Counted from the stretch's first letter, positions 7,776 through 15,641 are shown. The stretch: 64,000 nucleotides of DNA from Sphingobium yanoikuyae (GCF_013001025.1 NZ_CP053023.1:186001-250000), one strand, 5' to 3'. The notes: generated by a model not told the origin, from the sequence alone. Numbers and translations are program-made.

Positions 7776-8702
7776 ATGAAGCGCAGCACCCCCAGCAACA
7801 CCCAGCGGGCGGACATCTATCAGGAGGTGACGGACCATATCATTTCCCTGCTGGAAAGCGGTTGCCGTCCTTGGTCCCCGTCGTGGACGAGTGGAGCGGC
7901 GACCTTGCCCCGGCGTCACGGGGGCGAAGCCTATCAGGGCATCAATATCCTGTTGCTTTGGTCGCAGGCGATGCGGCGCGGCTACCGCAATCCCACATGG
8001 ATGACCTTCAAGCAGGCTTTGGAGCTTGGTGGGAACGTCCGCAAGGGCGAGCGCGGCTCGATGGTTGTCTATGCCGGAAGCCTCACCCCGAAGGGCGGCG
8101 AGGACAGCCCTGCCGATGGCGAAGGCGAGCGGCGTATCCCCTTCCTGAAACGCTATGTCGTTTTCAACGTCGAGCAGATCGAGGGGCTTCCCGAGGGCAA
8201 ATATCCCACCCCGGAGCCGGTCATTCAGAACCGGGACGAGCGCGACGCTGACCTTGATCGGGCTTTCGCCGCCTATGGCGTGGCGATCACCGAGCAGGAG
8301 GGCGGGGCCTATTATAATGAGCAGGCCGATCGCATCACAATGCCGCTTTACGAGAGTTTCACCAGCGGCAACGCTTTCTATGCGACCCTTGCCCATGAGG
8401 GAATCCATGCCAGCGGTCACAAGAGCCGGTTGGACCGCGAGACGCTGCATAAATATGGCGAAAGCATCGCGACGAGGGCGAAGGAGGAACTTGTGGCCGA
8501 GATCGGGGCCGCCTTCCTTTGCGCCGCCCTTGGCATGGAGCCGACCGAACGGGAGGACCACGCCGCCTATATCGACCATTGGTTGAGCGCCCTTCGGCAC
8601 GACAAACGGGCGATCTTTCAGGCCGCGACCGCAGCACAGGCCGCCAGCAATTTCATCCTCGCCGCCATGGACGCGGACGAGGCCCAGCGCGCCGCAGCGT
8701 GA
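7776..8702 (+). CDS. ardC: ArdC-family antirestriction protein with zincin metallopeptidase domain
   Basis: 308 residues. The start at 7776 follows an AGAAAGGGA ribosome site; an upstream in-frame ATG at 7650 is inside the leader repeat. The N-terminal ArdC-like ssDNA-binding domain spans about residues 10-140 (PWSPSW, AYQGINILLLW, NPTWMTFKQA, VRKGERG). The C-terminal zincin-like domain has HEGIH at 207-211 and a third histidine in ASGH. ArdC proteins protect incoming plasmid DNA from restriction (family knowledge). Next gene starts 57 bases downstream. Confidence 0.92.
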   Translation: MKRSTPSNTQRADIYQEVTDHIISLLESGCRPWSPSWTSGAATLPRRHGGEAYQGINILLLWSQAMRRGYRNPTWMTFKQALELGGNVRKGERGSMVVYAGSLTPKGGEDSPADGEGERRIPFLKRYVVFNVEQIEGLPEGKYPTPEPVIQNRDERDADLDRAFAAYGVAITEQEGGAYYNEQADRITMPLYESFTSGNAFYATLAHEGIHASGHKSRLDRETLHKYGESIATRAKEELVAEIGAAFLCAALGMEPTEREDHAAYIDHWLSALRHDKRAIFQAATAAQAASNFILAAMDADEAQRAAA

Positions 8703-8758
8703 TCGAGGGGGGCGGCCCAGCGCCGCCCACCTCCTCCCCGTCACCATAGGACAGGCAG

Positions 8759-9691
8759 ATGAGCGCCTTCGACTTCCAGCAATTCCGCGCGGCGCTTGAT
8801 GCCCTTTTGCCCGTCGAGCGGGCGCAGGCCGTCTTTCCAGCACTCCGGTCCTTGCCCATCGGCGCGCGCGTCGGGCGCTATGTCCGAGAGCCGGGAGCCG
8901 ACAAGTGGCGCTGCGAATACACATCGACCCGCCATAATCGCGCCGGGGAGGAGCTGACCTCCCACCATCGCACCATGACCTCTGCCTGGTCGATTGCGAT
9001 GGACGTGGGTTTTCCATCGAAACACCGGGAAGCGGAGATCGAAGAGATCGCGCGCGCGGCTCATGCCGTGATGCTCGCGCAGGGTCTCACCCGGCTCCCC
9101 GAGCGCGGCAGCGCCGAGGATGACGCGGCAATGGCGGAACTCTCCACCGATGAAGCGGCCGAGATCGTTGAGATCGAGCGCGAGGCGGTCGCTCCGGCAC
9201 CGGCCACGAAGGATGATATCTGGCGTCGCCAATATCGGGAGGACATGGCTCGCAAGCGGACGATGGGGGTACAGCCCGACCTATTCGATGGACCGTCGAT
9301 CACCCACTATCACCGTCTTCCTCGCCGTCCCGCCTTTACGATGCCGCCCCGCGAAACGCTCGCCGCGAAGCTGGAGCGGATCAAGGGCAATCCGCTTGCA
9401 ACCTTTGGTCCTCCGGGCGATCGCCAGCCACTATCGCCCATGGAGAAGGAGAAGCTTTTGCGTTCGGCCGCGAACTGGCTTCGCGTCGGGCAGCGCGTGC
9501 GGGTCAAGGACTCCATGCGGTCGGTCGATGGCAGCATCGAGCGGCGCGTTCTCGGCCGCGAGGGCGTCATTTGGCGCCTGTGCAGCGTGATCTTTGACGA
9601 TCACACCTATGTCTTCCTCGATCCCGTAAGAGGCGAACGCAGCGAAAAGGTGGTGTTTATCGAAATTCGCGACTTGGAGCCTATCGAATAG
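8759..9691 (+). CDS. Plasmid protein of unknown function with QPDLF motif
   Basis: 310 residues, ATG, 57 bases after ArdC and probably co-transcribed with it. N-terminal part (residues 1-110) is of unknown fold with VGRYVREPGADKWRCEY and HRTMTSAWSIAMDVGFP. The middle holds VQPDLFDGPSITHY, matching the QPDLF-GP-I block of the protein at 4083. The C-terminal 80 residues (LRVGQRVRVKDSMRSVDGSI onward) look like a small beta-barrel. The repeated QPDLF block suggests sliding-clamp binding (inference). Confidence 0.6.
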   Translation: MSAFDFQQFRAALDALLPVERAQAVFPALRSLPIGARVGRYVREPGADKWRCEYTSTRHNRAGEELTSHHRTMTSAWSIAMDVGFPSKHREAEIEEIARAAHAVMLAQGLTRLPERGSAEDDAAMAELSTDEAAEIVEIEREAVAPAPATKDDIWRRQYREDMARKRTMGVQPDLFDGPSITHYHRLPRRPAFTMPPRETLAAKLERIKGNPLATFGPPGDRQPLSPMEKEKLLRSAANWLRVGQRVRVKDSMRSVDGSIERRVLGREGVIWRLCSVIFDDHTYVFLDPVRGERSEKVVFIEIRDLEPIE

Positions 9692-9832
9692 GCAGGCCGA
9701 ATCCGCTCGGCGCCCCCGATTTGGTCGCCTCTTAAGCCGCGAAAATCGGGACCAAATTGGCCGATTTTCTTGCCTTTTTCACCCATTTCCGCTAGACCGT
9801 TGTGCCAGCCCGATTGTTGAAAGGATCGAGCC

Positions 9833-10057
9833 ATGAACGCGAACACGCCCTTCCCCGCACCGCGTCCCGCCATCAGCGCGGCCGAGCGGGCGCGCCGCGA
9901 AAAGGCGGTCAGCTTCGCCCGTGGCAGCGTCCGCTACGAGGGCGGAATCCTCACCGATGAGATCGAGCGGATCAACGCCCGTTTCATCGCCGGCGAGCTG
10001 ACCACGGAGGAGTTTGTCAGCGCGGTTGGAGCATCCGACACCGCTCGCCTTGGTTGA
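9833..10057 (+). CDS. vbhA: VbhA-like antitoxin of Fic toxin
   Basis: 74 residues, ATG with AAAGGA 7 bases upstream. It carries the inhibitory helix motif (S/T)xxxE(G/N) as S32-VRY-E36-G37. In VbhA this inserts the glutamate into the Fic active site and blocks ATP gamma-phosphate binding (family knowledge). The C-terminal FIAGELTTEEFVSAVG is typical of the VbhA fold. It overlaps the Fic gene by 44 bases, in the order antitoxin then toxin. Confidence 0.88.
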   Translation: MNANTPFPAPRPAISAAERARREKAVSFARGSVRYEGGILTDEIERINARFIAGELTTEEFVSAVGASDTARLG

Positions 10058-11105
10058 ACAAAACGAAGCCGCGCGCACTTATGCGCGCATTGTTGAACTC
10101 GCCCTGGACCCGGTTCGGGGCGAGTTTGACGTTGACCATCTGCGCGAGGTTCATCGCCGCATCTTTCAGGATTTGCCGCACCACGGCCCCGGCGAGTTTC
10201 GGCCCGATGCACCGGGCCACTTCAAGCAGCGCGCGCTAGAAGCGAGCAGCGCCCGCATCGTTGTGCCGTATGCGCTGCGATCCGAGACGGATCAGCATCT
10301 AGGCCCGACGCTTGCCGCCCTGCAGGGCGGCAAGGCGCTATCCGGCCTCGACACGCTGGAGATGTCCGAGGCCATGGCGCAGACCTATGCGCGGCTCGAT
10401 TATCTCCACCCCTTCCGCGAAGGGAATAGCCGCACCCTTCGCAGCTTCACCGAACAGCTCGCTCGCGAGAACGGGCACGAACTGGATTGGGGCACCACCA
10501 ACGTCAGCGCCAAGTCGCGCGATGACCTTTATGTCGCGCGCGACGTGGCGGTTATGAATCTCCGCTATCCCGACCTCACCGAAGAGAAGGTGTTGAGCTT
10601 GGAGACGCCCGAGGAATATCGGGCGGGCGTGTTGATGCTTCAGCAGCTTCACACCTACCGGCATCATGATCCCTTGCAGGAGATCATTCGCAAGTCCTTG
10701 GAGCGGGGCCGCGATCAGGAGCCTTACGACCGGCGCATGACGGTGCTGGACGCGGCGCGCGAGATCGGCGCGGTCGCGCCGATCGCCGCGAACCAGGCCG
10801 CGCGCAACGCGGAGGAGGCGAGGCTTGCCGTGTTGCGTCAGAAGGCCCCGGCGGCGACCGAGCAGCAGGCCATAGAGCGGCGCGAGTGGATCGCGCGGGA
10901 AGGTAATATGGCGGCCCTCTCCGAGCGGCTAGGGCAGATCGAGAGCGGCTACATCACGATACGGCACGATCCCGGCGCCCCGGCTCTCGATCGCCTTGCT
11001 GCGCTCGCCGACGGCATCGGCCGCGAGCTGGCCCAACAACGCTCCGCCCCTTCCCCGTCGATCATCCCTATGCGGCCTAACGGCCGAGACGATATCGAGA
11101 GATAG
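10014..11105 (+). CDS. Fic-domain AMPylating toxin (VbhT-like)
   Basis: 363 residues if the TTG at 10014 is used; TTG 10050 or ATG 10081 are alternatives, and the start inside vbhA favours coupled translation. The Fic core runs to about residue 210 with HPFREGNSR at 132-140. The catalytic histidine, phenylalanine and arginine are kept, but the second glycine of the common GNGR is serine, a variant also found in active Fic proteins. FRPDAPGHFKQR supplies the nucleotide flap. The C-terminal 150 residues are helical and charged with no BID domain recognised. Fic enzymes transfer AMP to target proteins, gyrase and topo IV in VbhT (family knowledge); the target here is unknown. Confidence 0.88.
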   Translation: MSARLEHPTPLALVEQNEAARTYARIVELALDPVRGEFDVDHLREVHRRIFQDLPHHGPGEFRPDAPGHFKQRALEASSARIVVPYALRSETDQHLGPTLAALQGGKALSGLDTLEMSEAMAQTYARLDYLHPFREGNSRTLRSFTEQLARENGHELDWGTTNVSAKSRDDLYVARDVAVMNLRYPDLTEEKVLSLETPEEYRAGVLMLQQLHTYRHHDPLQEIIRKSLERGRDQEPYDRRMTVLDAAREIGAVAPIAANQAARNAEEARLAVLRQKAPAATEQQAIERREWIAREGNMAALSERLGQIESGYITIRHDPGAPALDRLAALADGIGRELAQQRSAPSPSIIPMRPNGRDDIER

Positions 11106-11118
11106 CCTCTGAAGGCGG

Positions 11119-11460
11119 CTACCGGGACCGATCAGCACCGGCTTGTGCAAGCGGCACGAGAGCGCGCGCGTCGCGAGCTGGCGCCCGTTCCTCGCACTCG
11201 CTCGCCTGTCCAAGCATGATCCATGCGCGGCCATAGGTCCGGGCCGCCATATAGAACACGCTCCCGGAGCAAGCGACGATGCTGCACCGATCCACACGGC
11301 CGATTAGGCTTGCGGTGCCGCCGAATTTCGCGGCCATGGCTTCCAGATCAACACGCTGTTGAATCCCGCAGGCACAGCATTGCGAGCGCGCGAGCGCGTT
11401 GGAGCCGATGAGGGCGCCGATGGATCGCGCCCAGCGCGGGAAGAGCGGTTCGATCGCCAT
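11119..11460 (-). CDS. Small zinc-ribbon-like protein
   Basis: 113 residues on the minus strand, convergent with the Fic gene. Pattern CCACG at residues 28-32 and CSIVAC about 30 residues later, with DLEAMAAKFGG between them, looks like two half-knuckles of a C4 zinc ribbon. The protein at 14107-14397 has the same architecture (C-x2-CG, then C-x2-C). Function unknown. I prefer this frame because the cysteine spacing is not expected by chance. Confidence 0.55.
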   Translation of the reverse strand: MAIEPLFPRWARSIGALIGSNALARSQCCACGIQQRVDLEAMAAKFGGTASLIGRVDRCSIVACSGSVFYMAARTYGRAWIMLGQASECEERAPARDARALVPLAQAGADRSR

Positions 11461-11884
11461 TCCCGCATTTCTACATAGGCCCGCTATGGGCGTCCATAAT
11501 GACGCGAGATCCGCTGCGCGGATCGCGGCGCTGATCGAGATCGGCCCCGTGGCCGGTGCCGCGAGCGCGGGCTTGGTCTTCGCTGCGCTACGCTACGACC
11601 AGGCCCGCGCTGGTCGAGCTGTCCGGCCTTCAGCCGCGATGATCGAGCGCCGCTTTGGCGTCGCCGGCAACAAGGGGTCGTCGCTCCCTCTGTGCAGGGG
11701 CTGGACCGTCTCGGCCGCGTTCCGCTGCCTCCCTTGGCGATCGGGCGGTATCCCCGGCCTTCCCTCCACGTTGTTCCGCAGGTAGTCTTTTGCCCTCTCC
11801 CCTCACTCGCTTCGCGTGGGTAGAAGAGGACAGGCCACCAGGACCGAGACAAAACGACGTCGAACCATCGTAAAGGCGACTAAG
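11461..11884 (+). repeat. Degenerate fourth leader copy (D) and mosaic intergenic DNA
   Basis: From 11500 the sequence parallels the block at 7377-7543. From 11671 it parallels the repeated leader: CTCCCTCTGTGCAGGGGCTG and GGACCGTCTC are kept, followed by CCCTTGGCGATCGGGCGGTA. After about 11770 similarity fades and a different end (CTCACTCGCTTCGCGTGGGT) leads to the gene at 11885. No coding frame is convincing. This is a diverged copy in the same position relative to a start codon. Confidence 0.6.
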
Positions 11885-12262
11885 ATGCCAAACAGAATCC
11901 CGCTCGATCCGGCTTTGCGGGCGGGCTTTGACGAGACATCCAACGACCAGCGCAGCAAGGCAGAACTGGATGCGTGGTGGGACCATCCCTTTGGCCGGAC
12001 CCGCCCTGACGGTCGCATCGACGTGCGTTGCCTCAATGGCGGAGCGCATGACAGAAGCTCCGCCCTTGGCGTCGCCGACTCCTATGACGAAGCATGTGCC
12101 TTGGCAGAGGAAAAGCAGGCCAACTGGGTCCGGCAGCGGGAACAGCCGATCCCTTCCTGTCGGGACGGGAAAATCATCATGGTTCGGCAGCCGCAGAGGC
12201 CCGATGAACAGGAAGTCATTTTGGGGGAATATCAGCCAGAGCAGGAATCGAGTGGAGCCTAA
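11885..12262 (+). CDS. Conserved-looking protein of unknown function
   Basis: 125 residues. The ATG at 11885 follows GTAAAGGCGACTAAG; an in-frame ATG at 11816 lies within the leader-like region and is less likely. Contains WWDHPFGRTRPDGRIDVRCL and GVADSYDEACALAEEKQANW, an alpha/beta pattern without known motifs. Convergent with umuC 30 bases downstream. Its degenerate copy of the shared leader groups it with ParB, ArdC and the gene at 22166. Confidence 0.6.
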   Translation: MPNRIPLDPALRAGFDETSNDQRSKAELDAWWDHPFGRTRPDGRIDVRCLNGGAHDRSSALGVADSYDEACALAEEKQANWVRQREQPIPSCRDGKIIMVRQPQRPDEQEVILGEYQPEQESSGA

Positions 12263-12292
12263 TCCTCCATTTTGCTTATCCCCATCGCGACG

Positions 12293-13555
12293 TTACCTCG
12301 CTATCGGTATCTGATTGATGTCCGTCGTCCACGACGGGCTCTTATGGCTGCGCTTGGTATCGAATCCTCGCGCGCCAAAGCCTTGCGCAGCGAGCTGGAC
12401 CGTGCCGCGCCCATAGCGATCATTGAGGCCATCCATCGCCGCAAGCAGGGCGGGCGCGCGAGGATCGGCGACGGCGAAAAGATCGCCTTGCCCCGCGCCT
12501 TCCGGCACCAGCTCCTCCAGCAGCACGCCGCACTTCGTATAGACACCCCCCGGCTGATACATTGCCTCCATCATCTTGCCGGCGAGTCCGGCGATGATGC
12601 GCGGATCGTTGCTGGGCGGCGACAAGCGCGTCTGACGGCTCGCAGATGGCGGGTTGGGTCGGTAGCGCGAGCCGTGGGCGAATACGATCAGGCGCGTCGC
12701 CATGAGGGCCTGGTGCCGTATCTTCTCGGCCGCGCGCACCGCGCGCCGCACCATTGCCTCGCGCAGCTCGGCGAGATCGGTGACAGGCGCGCCAAACTGG
12801 CGCGTGACGGCCGTCGCCTTGCTCGCCTCCGGCTCGGGCTTGAAATCGTCGCACTCGATACCGTTCAGTTCGCGCACGAGGCGTTCCAGAACGACCGTGC
12901 CGACATCGCGCGCGACGGCCGGAGGAAGAGCCGCCAGATCGGCCGCTGTGCGGACCCCAAGGGGATGAAGGCGAACGGAAAGCGCTTTTGCGACGCCCCA
13001 GACCTCATGGACCGGCCACTCGGCGAAGAGGCGCGCGCGTAGCTCCTTGTCATGGAGATCCACGACACCGCCCCACACCTTTTCCGTGGCCTTGGCGAGC
13101 GCGTTCGCGACCTTGGACAAGGCCCGCGTCGGGCCGAGCCCGATGCGGGTGGGAAGCCCTGTGGTGCGGGCGATGGCCTCGCGCAACCTGTGCGCCGCAG
13201 CCACGTCACCCAACCCATTCGGCAGGACGGGGAGACGGTAGAAGCTTTCGTCGATCGAGTAGATCTCCACGATGTCGCTATGCTCCGCGATCACCGCGTT
13301 GAAGCGACGGTTCATGTCGGCATAGAGTTCGTAGTTGGATGATCGGACCTCGATTCCGTGTCGCTTGATGATGTCGCGGATTTTGAAAAACGGCTCGCCC
13401 ATCTTGATATGGAGGGCCTTGGCCTCCTCGCTCCGCGCTATCGCGCAGCCGTCGTTGTTGGACAGGACGACGACCGGCACACGGCGCAGCCTGGGATCGA
13501 ATACCCTTTCAGAGCTGACGTAGAAGTTTGCGATATCGACGATCGCGTAGGTCAT
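12293..13555 (-). CDS. umuC: Y-family translesion DNA polymerase (UmuC-like)
   Basis: 420 residues, E. coli UmuC length. Catalytic metal ligands are present: Asp7 in AIVDIANFY and Asp102-Glu103 in YSIDES. Palm, finger and thumb blocks (NNDGCAIARS, FFKIRDIIKRHG, VRSSNYELYADM, HEVWGVAKALSVRL) are intact. Near the C-terminus QGDLF at 356-360 is a clean beta-clamp-binding motif. The start lies 9 bases after the umuD stop, so the two form an operon under the LexA box at 14044. It should copy past lesions when activated; whether it can be activated depends on the odd UmuD partner. Confidence 0.95.
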   Translation of the reverse strand: MTYAIVDIANFYVSSERVFDPRLRRVPVVVLSNNDGCAIARSEEAKALHIKMGEPFFKIRDIIKRHGIEVRSSNYELYADMNRRFNAVIAEHSDIVEIYSIDESFYRLPVLPNGLGDVAAAHRLREAIARTTGLPTRIGLGPTRALSKVANALAKATEKVWGGVVDLHDKELRARLFAEWPVHEVWGVAKALSVRLHPLGVRTAADLAALPPAVARDVGTVVLERLVRELNGIECDDFKPEPEASKATAVTRQFGAPVTDLAELREAMVRRAVRAAEKIRHQALMATRLIVFAHGSRYRPNPPSASRQTRLSPPSNDPRIIAGLAGKMMEAMYQPGGVYTKCGVLLEELVPEGAGQGDLFAVADPRAPALLAAMDGLNDRYGRGTVQLAAQGFGARGFDTKRSHKSPSWTTDINQIPIAR

Positions 13556-13564
13556 CGGCCGCGC

Positions 13565-14002
13565 CTACCGCTGGTAGTCGCGGACACCGGCGCGCACCAC
13601 GCCCCATATCTCCGTCTGATCGTCCGCCATCTGTTCCGGGTAGCTCTGGCGGCTGTTGCGTGCCTCCAGATACGGCACGCGGCCTCGATAGACGAGCTGG
13701 CGGCAGACGAATCCGCCCGCGACGATCGCAATCACGATGTCCCCGCTTCGCGGGGGCACATCGCGATCGACCACAACCACGTCGCGATCCGCGATGCCGG
13801 CATCGACCATGCTGGACCCGTCGATACGGAAGACAAAACTGCCGGCCCGGTTGAGCCTCAGCAGTTCGGCCAGGTTGATGGCGTCCTCTTCCCAATCCTG
13901 GGCGGGACTTGGAAAGCCAGCTCCCGCAACGCCGATCGGCCTAAGCCGGAGCCCCGGCGCCATATCGGCGAGCGGGACCGGCTGCGCGGTCGGCAGCATC
14001 AT
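13565..14002 (-). CDS. umuD: UmuD-like protein with catalytic lysine replaced by arginine
   Basis: 145 residues from the ATG at 14002, close to the 139 of E. coli UmuD. Upstream in-frame ATGs at 14032 and 14041 would lie next to the LexA box. The cleavage region GAGFPSPAQDW is kept (Ala-Gly bond before FPSPA) and the nucleophile serine sits in DGSSMVDAGI. In the block that reads GEFTVKKL in E. coli, this protein reads GGFVCRQL (13692-13715 on the minus strand), so the general-base lysine (Lys97) is arginine, codon CGC. Self-cleavage to UmuD' is therefore doubtful. Co-transcribed with umuC. Confidence 0.9.
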   Translation of the reverse strand: MMLPTAQPVPLADMAPGLRLRPIGVAGAGFPSPAQDWEEDAINLAELLRLNRAGSFVFRIDGSSMVDAGIADRDVVVVDRDVPPRSGDIVIAIVAGGFVCRQLVYRGRVPYLEARNSRQSYPEQMADDQTEIWGVVRAGVRDYQR

Positions 14003-14043
14003 GTTCAGAATCCCTGTCTCTTGCTCCCTCATAACGCGCATAG

Positions 14044-14058
14044 GAACATATTGGGAAC
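14044..14058 (-). promoter_or_regulatory. LexA (SOS) box, alphaproteobacterial type
   Basis: On the minus strand GTTC-CCAATAT-GTTC, an exact match to the alphaproteobacterial LexA operator GTTC-N7-GTTC. It ends 42 bases before the chosen umuD ATG, a standard operator position. It predicts LexA repression and damage induction of umuDC. Confidence 0.9.
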
Positions 14059-14106
14059 ACGCCTTGTTGGCGGTTCGTCGCTTTTCCACAATCGCGTCGC
14101 TTTCCT

Positions 14107-14397
14107 TTACCTCCGCAGGCGCGCCACGACCGCTTTCCATTCGGCCTCGCTGCACGGGCCGAAGTCCATCGACGGGGACGTTTCGGTAGGCGTCAGCATG
14201 GTCGGGTGACGCCGGCAGACGCTGCAACGCATGTGATCGGCGACTTTGGTCATCGTCGCATCCCAACGATGAATGGCGAACCATCGCCAAAGTTTCGGCC
14301 CATCGACAATGCCGACATGGCCGCAATTCCCACACTCCGCTTTCACGTTCATGGATGCTAGGCGGAGATCGTCCAGCCTGTTGAAGTTGGCGACCAT
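14107..14397 (-). CDS. Small zinc-ribbon-like protein
   Basis: 96 residues. ECGNCG near residue 21 and RCSVC near residue 57 give a C-x2-C pair pattern with an intervening WRWFAIHRWDATM helix, resembling the protein at 11119-11460. The ATG directly abuts the stop of the upstream gene (TAAATG), so translation is probably coupled. It ends about 50 bases before the umuD LexA box. Function unknown. Confidence 0.65.
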   Translation of the reverse strand: MVANFNRLDDLRLASMNVKAECGNCGHVGIVDGPKLWRWFAIHRWDATMTKVADHMRCSVCRRHPTMLTPTETSPSMDFGPCSEAEWKAVVARLRR

Positions 14398-14595
14398 TTA
14401 TCCAAGGCTGATATTGCGCTTCGCCATTTCCAAGGCGGCGATCTCACCGATCGCGCTATCGCCGCCCGAAAATATGTCGGCGAGGTCCAGCAGATCGTCA
14501 TCGGTGAGCACCGTGATCGAGGTCTCGATTTCAGCGATGCGCTTGAGTGCGCGCGATCCGCGATCGGCGCGCCATTTGGTCCGGTCTTTGGGCAT
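14398..14595 (-). CDS. Small protein of unknown function
   Basis: 65 residues, ATG start, stop codon immediately followed by the next gene's ATG. Basic N-terminus (MPKDRTKWRADRGSRALKRI), then an acidic helical part (LTDDDLLDLADIFSGGDSAI). No family recognised. Part of a minus-strand run of short genes between 15638 and 14107. Confidence 0.55.
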   Translation of the reverse strand: MPKDRTKWRADRGSRALKRIAEIETSITVLTDDDLLDLADIFSGGDSAIGEIAALEMAKRNISLG

Positions 14596-14630
14596 GGCCG
14601 CCTTCTAGCAGGCGTCGGATTGATTGTAAG

Positions 14631-14828
14631 CTAGTCTGCAACCCTGAGCATTGGACCCTGCCCCAATGCAACGCAGATCGCCGCCCATGTTCGCTGAGCT
14701 TGAGGATCAATGGCCTGGGCTTGGTCGCGCTGTAAGGCCGCCACCTCACCGGCGCGGGCTCCGAAGCAAGCAGTCATGGACTGCGCGTAGCGAAGAATGA
14801 TGTCGGAGCGGGATTGAGCGCTGTGCAT
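14631..14828 (-). CDS. Small protein of unknown function
   Basis: 65 residues from the ATG at 14828 (a TTG at 14834 is possible). It begins 2 bases after the stop of the upstream gene, which supports an operon. Sequence MHSAQSRSDIILRYAQSMTA then mixed helix; no motif. Confidence 0.4.
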   Translation of the reverse strand: MHSAQSRSDIILRYAQSMTACFGARAGEVAALQRDQAQAIDPQAQRTWAAICVALGQGPMLRVAD

Positions 14829-14830
14829 AC

Positions 14831-15094
14831 TCAAGAGGACGATGCGGCTTCGCTGCTACCCGCGCTTTCATGGAAGAGAGCCGCCACGCCCTCCCCCACA
14901 GCGACCCGGTAGCCGAACAGCGCCTCCGCGGCGAAATCGGTCTCCCCATTTCGGAGCCGGTCCGCGATCTCATCCAGATCTTGCAGCATGTCGTTCACCG
15001 TTGCAGTCTTGGGCGCCTGCAGCTCGATCACGATCCGCTTGAGGGGGTAATTGGAAAGATCGCGATCGTCGATCGGACGATGCAGGCTTGGCAT
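14831..15094 (-). CDS. Small protein of unknown function
   Basis: 87 residues. The ATG at 15094 has GAGGAAAG 3-4 bases upstream and lies 11 bases after the preceding stop; the frame is open further upstream but the longer version would overlap the neighbour. Contains NYPLKRIVIELQAPKTATVN and a helix DMLQDLDEIADRLRNGETDF. No family recognised. Confidence 0.55.
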   Translation of the reverse strand: MPSLHRPIDDRDLSNYPLKRIVIELQAPKTATVNDMLQDLDEIADRLRNGETDFAAEALFGYRVAVGEGVAALFHESAGSSEAASSS

Positions 15095-15105
15095 GTGCTT
15101 TCCTC

Positions 15106-15495
15106 TCAATTCCGAGAGCGTTTCCGCATCTCTAGGCGGGCGGCTTCCTGCTGCAAACCACGGCGCTTCCAATAGGCCGGCACGCCGATCGCGATGCCGA
15201 AGGCAAGGACGAGAAATGGGAAAGAGGCCGCGAGCCGCACCATCGGCAAAATCGCATCATGCGGAAGGCCCACCCCCCGATAGATTGGTCCCGCTGCCAA
15301 TGCCGCTATAATGGCGCCAGGCATTGCCATAACAGTACGCGACCACGCCTGAGATACGCGGCTGTCCAAGGCGTTGAAACGGACGCGGAGCTGGAGCTGG
15401 TGCGCGGCGCTGAACGGATTCTCGCAGACAAGGAACCCGCCGAGTACGAAGTGGTCGATGATTCTGACTGCTTTGGTCTTGTCCGCCCTCACCAT
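15106..15495 (-). CDS. Two-TM membrane protein of unknown function
   Basis: 129 residues from the ATG at 15495, with GGAG 9 bases upstream. Hydrophobic segments near residues 56-72 (VMAMPGAIIAALAAGPI) and 91-109 (AASFPFLVLAFGIAIGVPA) are followed by a basic tail. The ATGGTGA overlap with the preceding short frame suggests translational coupling. No family recognised. Confidence 0.6.
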   Translation of the reverse strand: MVRADKTKAVRIIDHFVLGGFLVCENPFSAAHQLQLRVRFNALDSRVSQAWSRTVMAMPGAIIAALAAGPIYRGVGLPHDAILPMVRLAASFPFLVLAFGIAIGVPAYWKRRGLQQEAARLEMRKRSRN

Positions 15496-15638
15496 AGGAT
15501 ATTGCTCCAAACCATGCCGTCCGCACCATACCCTAGATAGTCTATGCTCATTGTGGCTTCTTTCAATCCGAAGAGCCGAGCGTCTCCCGGATGGCCCTCC
15601 CTCAAGGTGGCAAAGACGGCTGCTTGCAAGGGCGACAT
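15489..15638 (-). CDS. Possible short ORF coupled to the membrane protein gene
   Basis: 49 residues from the ATG at 15638 (MSPLQAAVFATLREGHPGDA onward). Its stop overlaps the next start as ATGGTGA, a 7-base overlap typical of coupled genes. The ribosome site is weak and no homology is recognised, so it remains tentative. Its start lies within the GTCAAC/GTTGAC repeat region of the recombinase. Confidence 0.35.
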   Translation of the reverse strand: MSPLQAAVFATLREGHPGDARLFGLKEATMSIDYLGYGADGMVWSNILW

Positions 15639-15641
15639 GAT

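Noticed and set aside
7308..9017. A 569-codon minus-strand open frame across the leader and ArdC
   Set aside because: Antisense to ArdC and the repeated leader; the translation shows Arg/Gly/Pro-rich composition and no domain.
12272..13042. A 256-codon plus-strand frame opposite umuC
   Set aside because: UmuC on the other strand has all catalytic residues; this frame lacks motifs.
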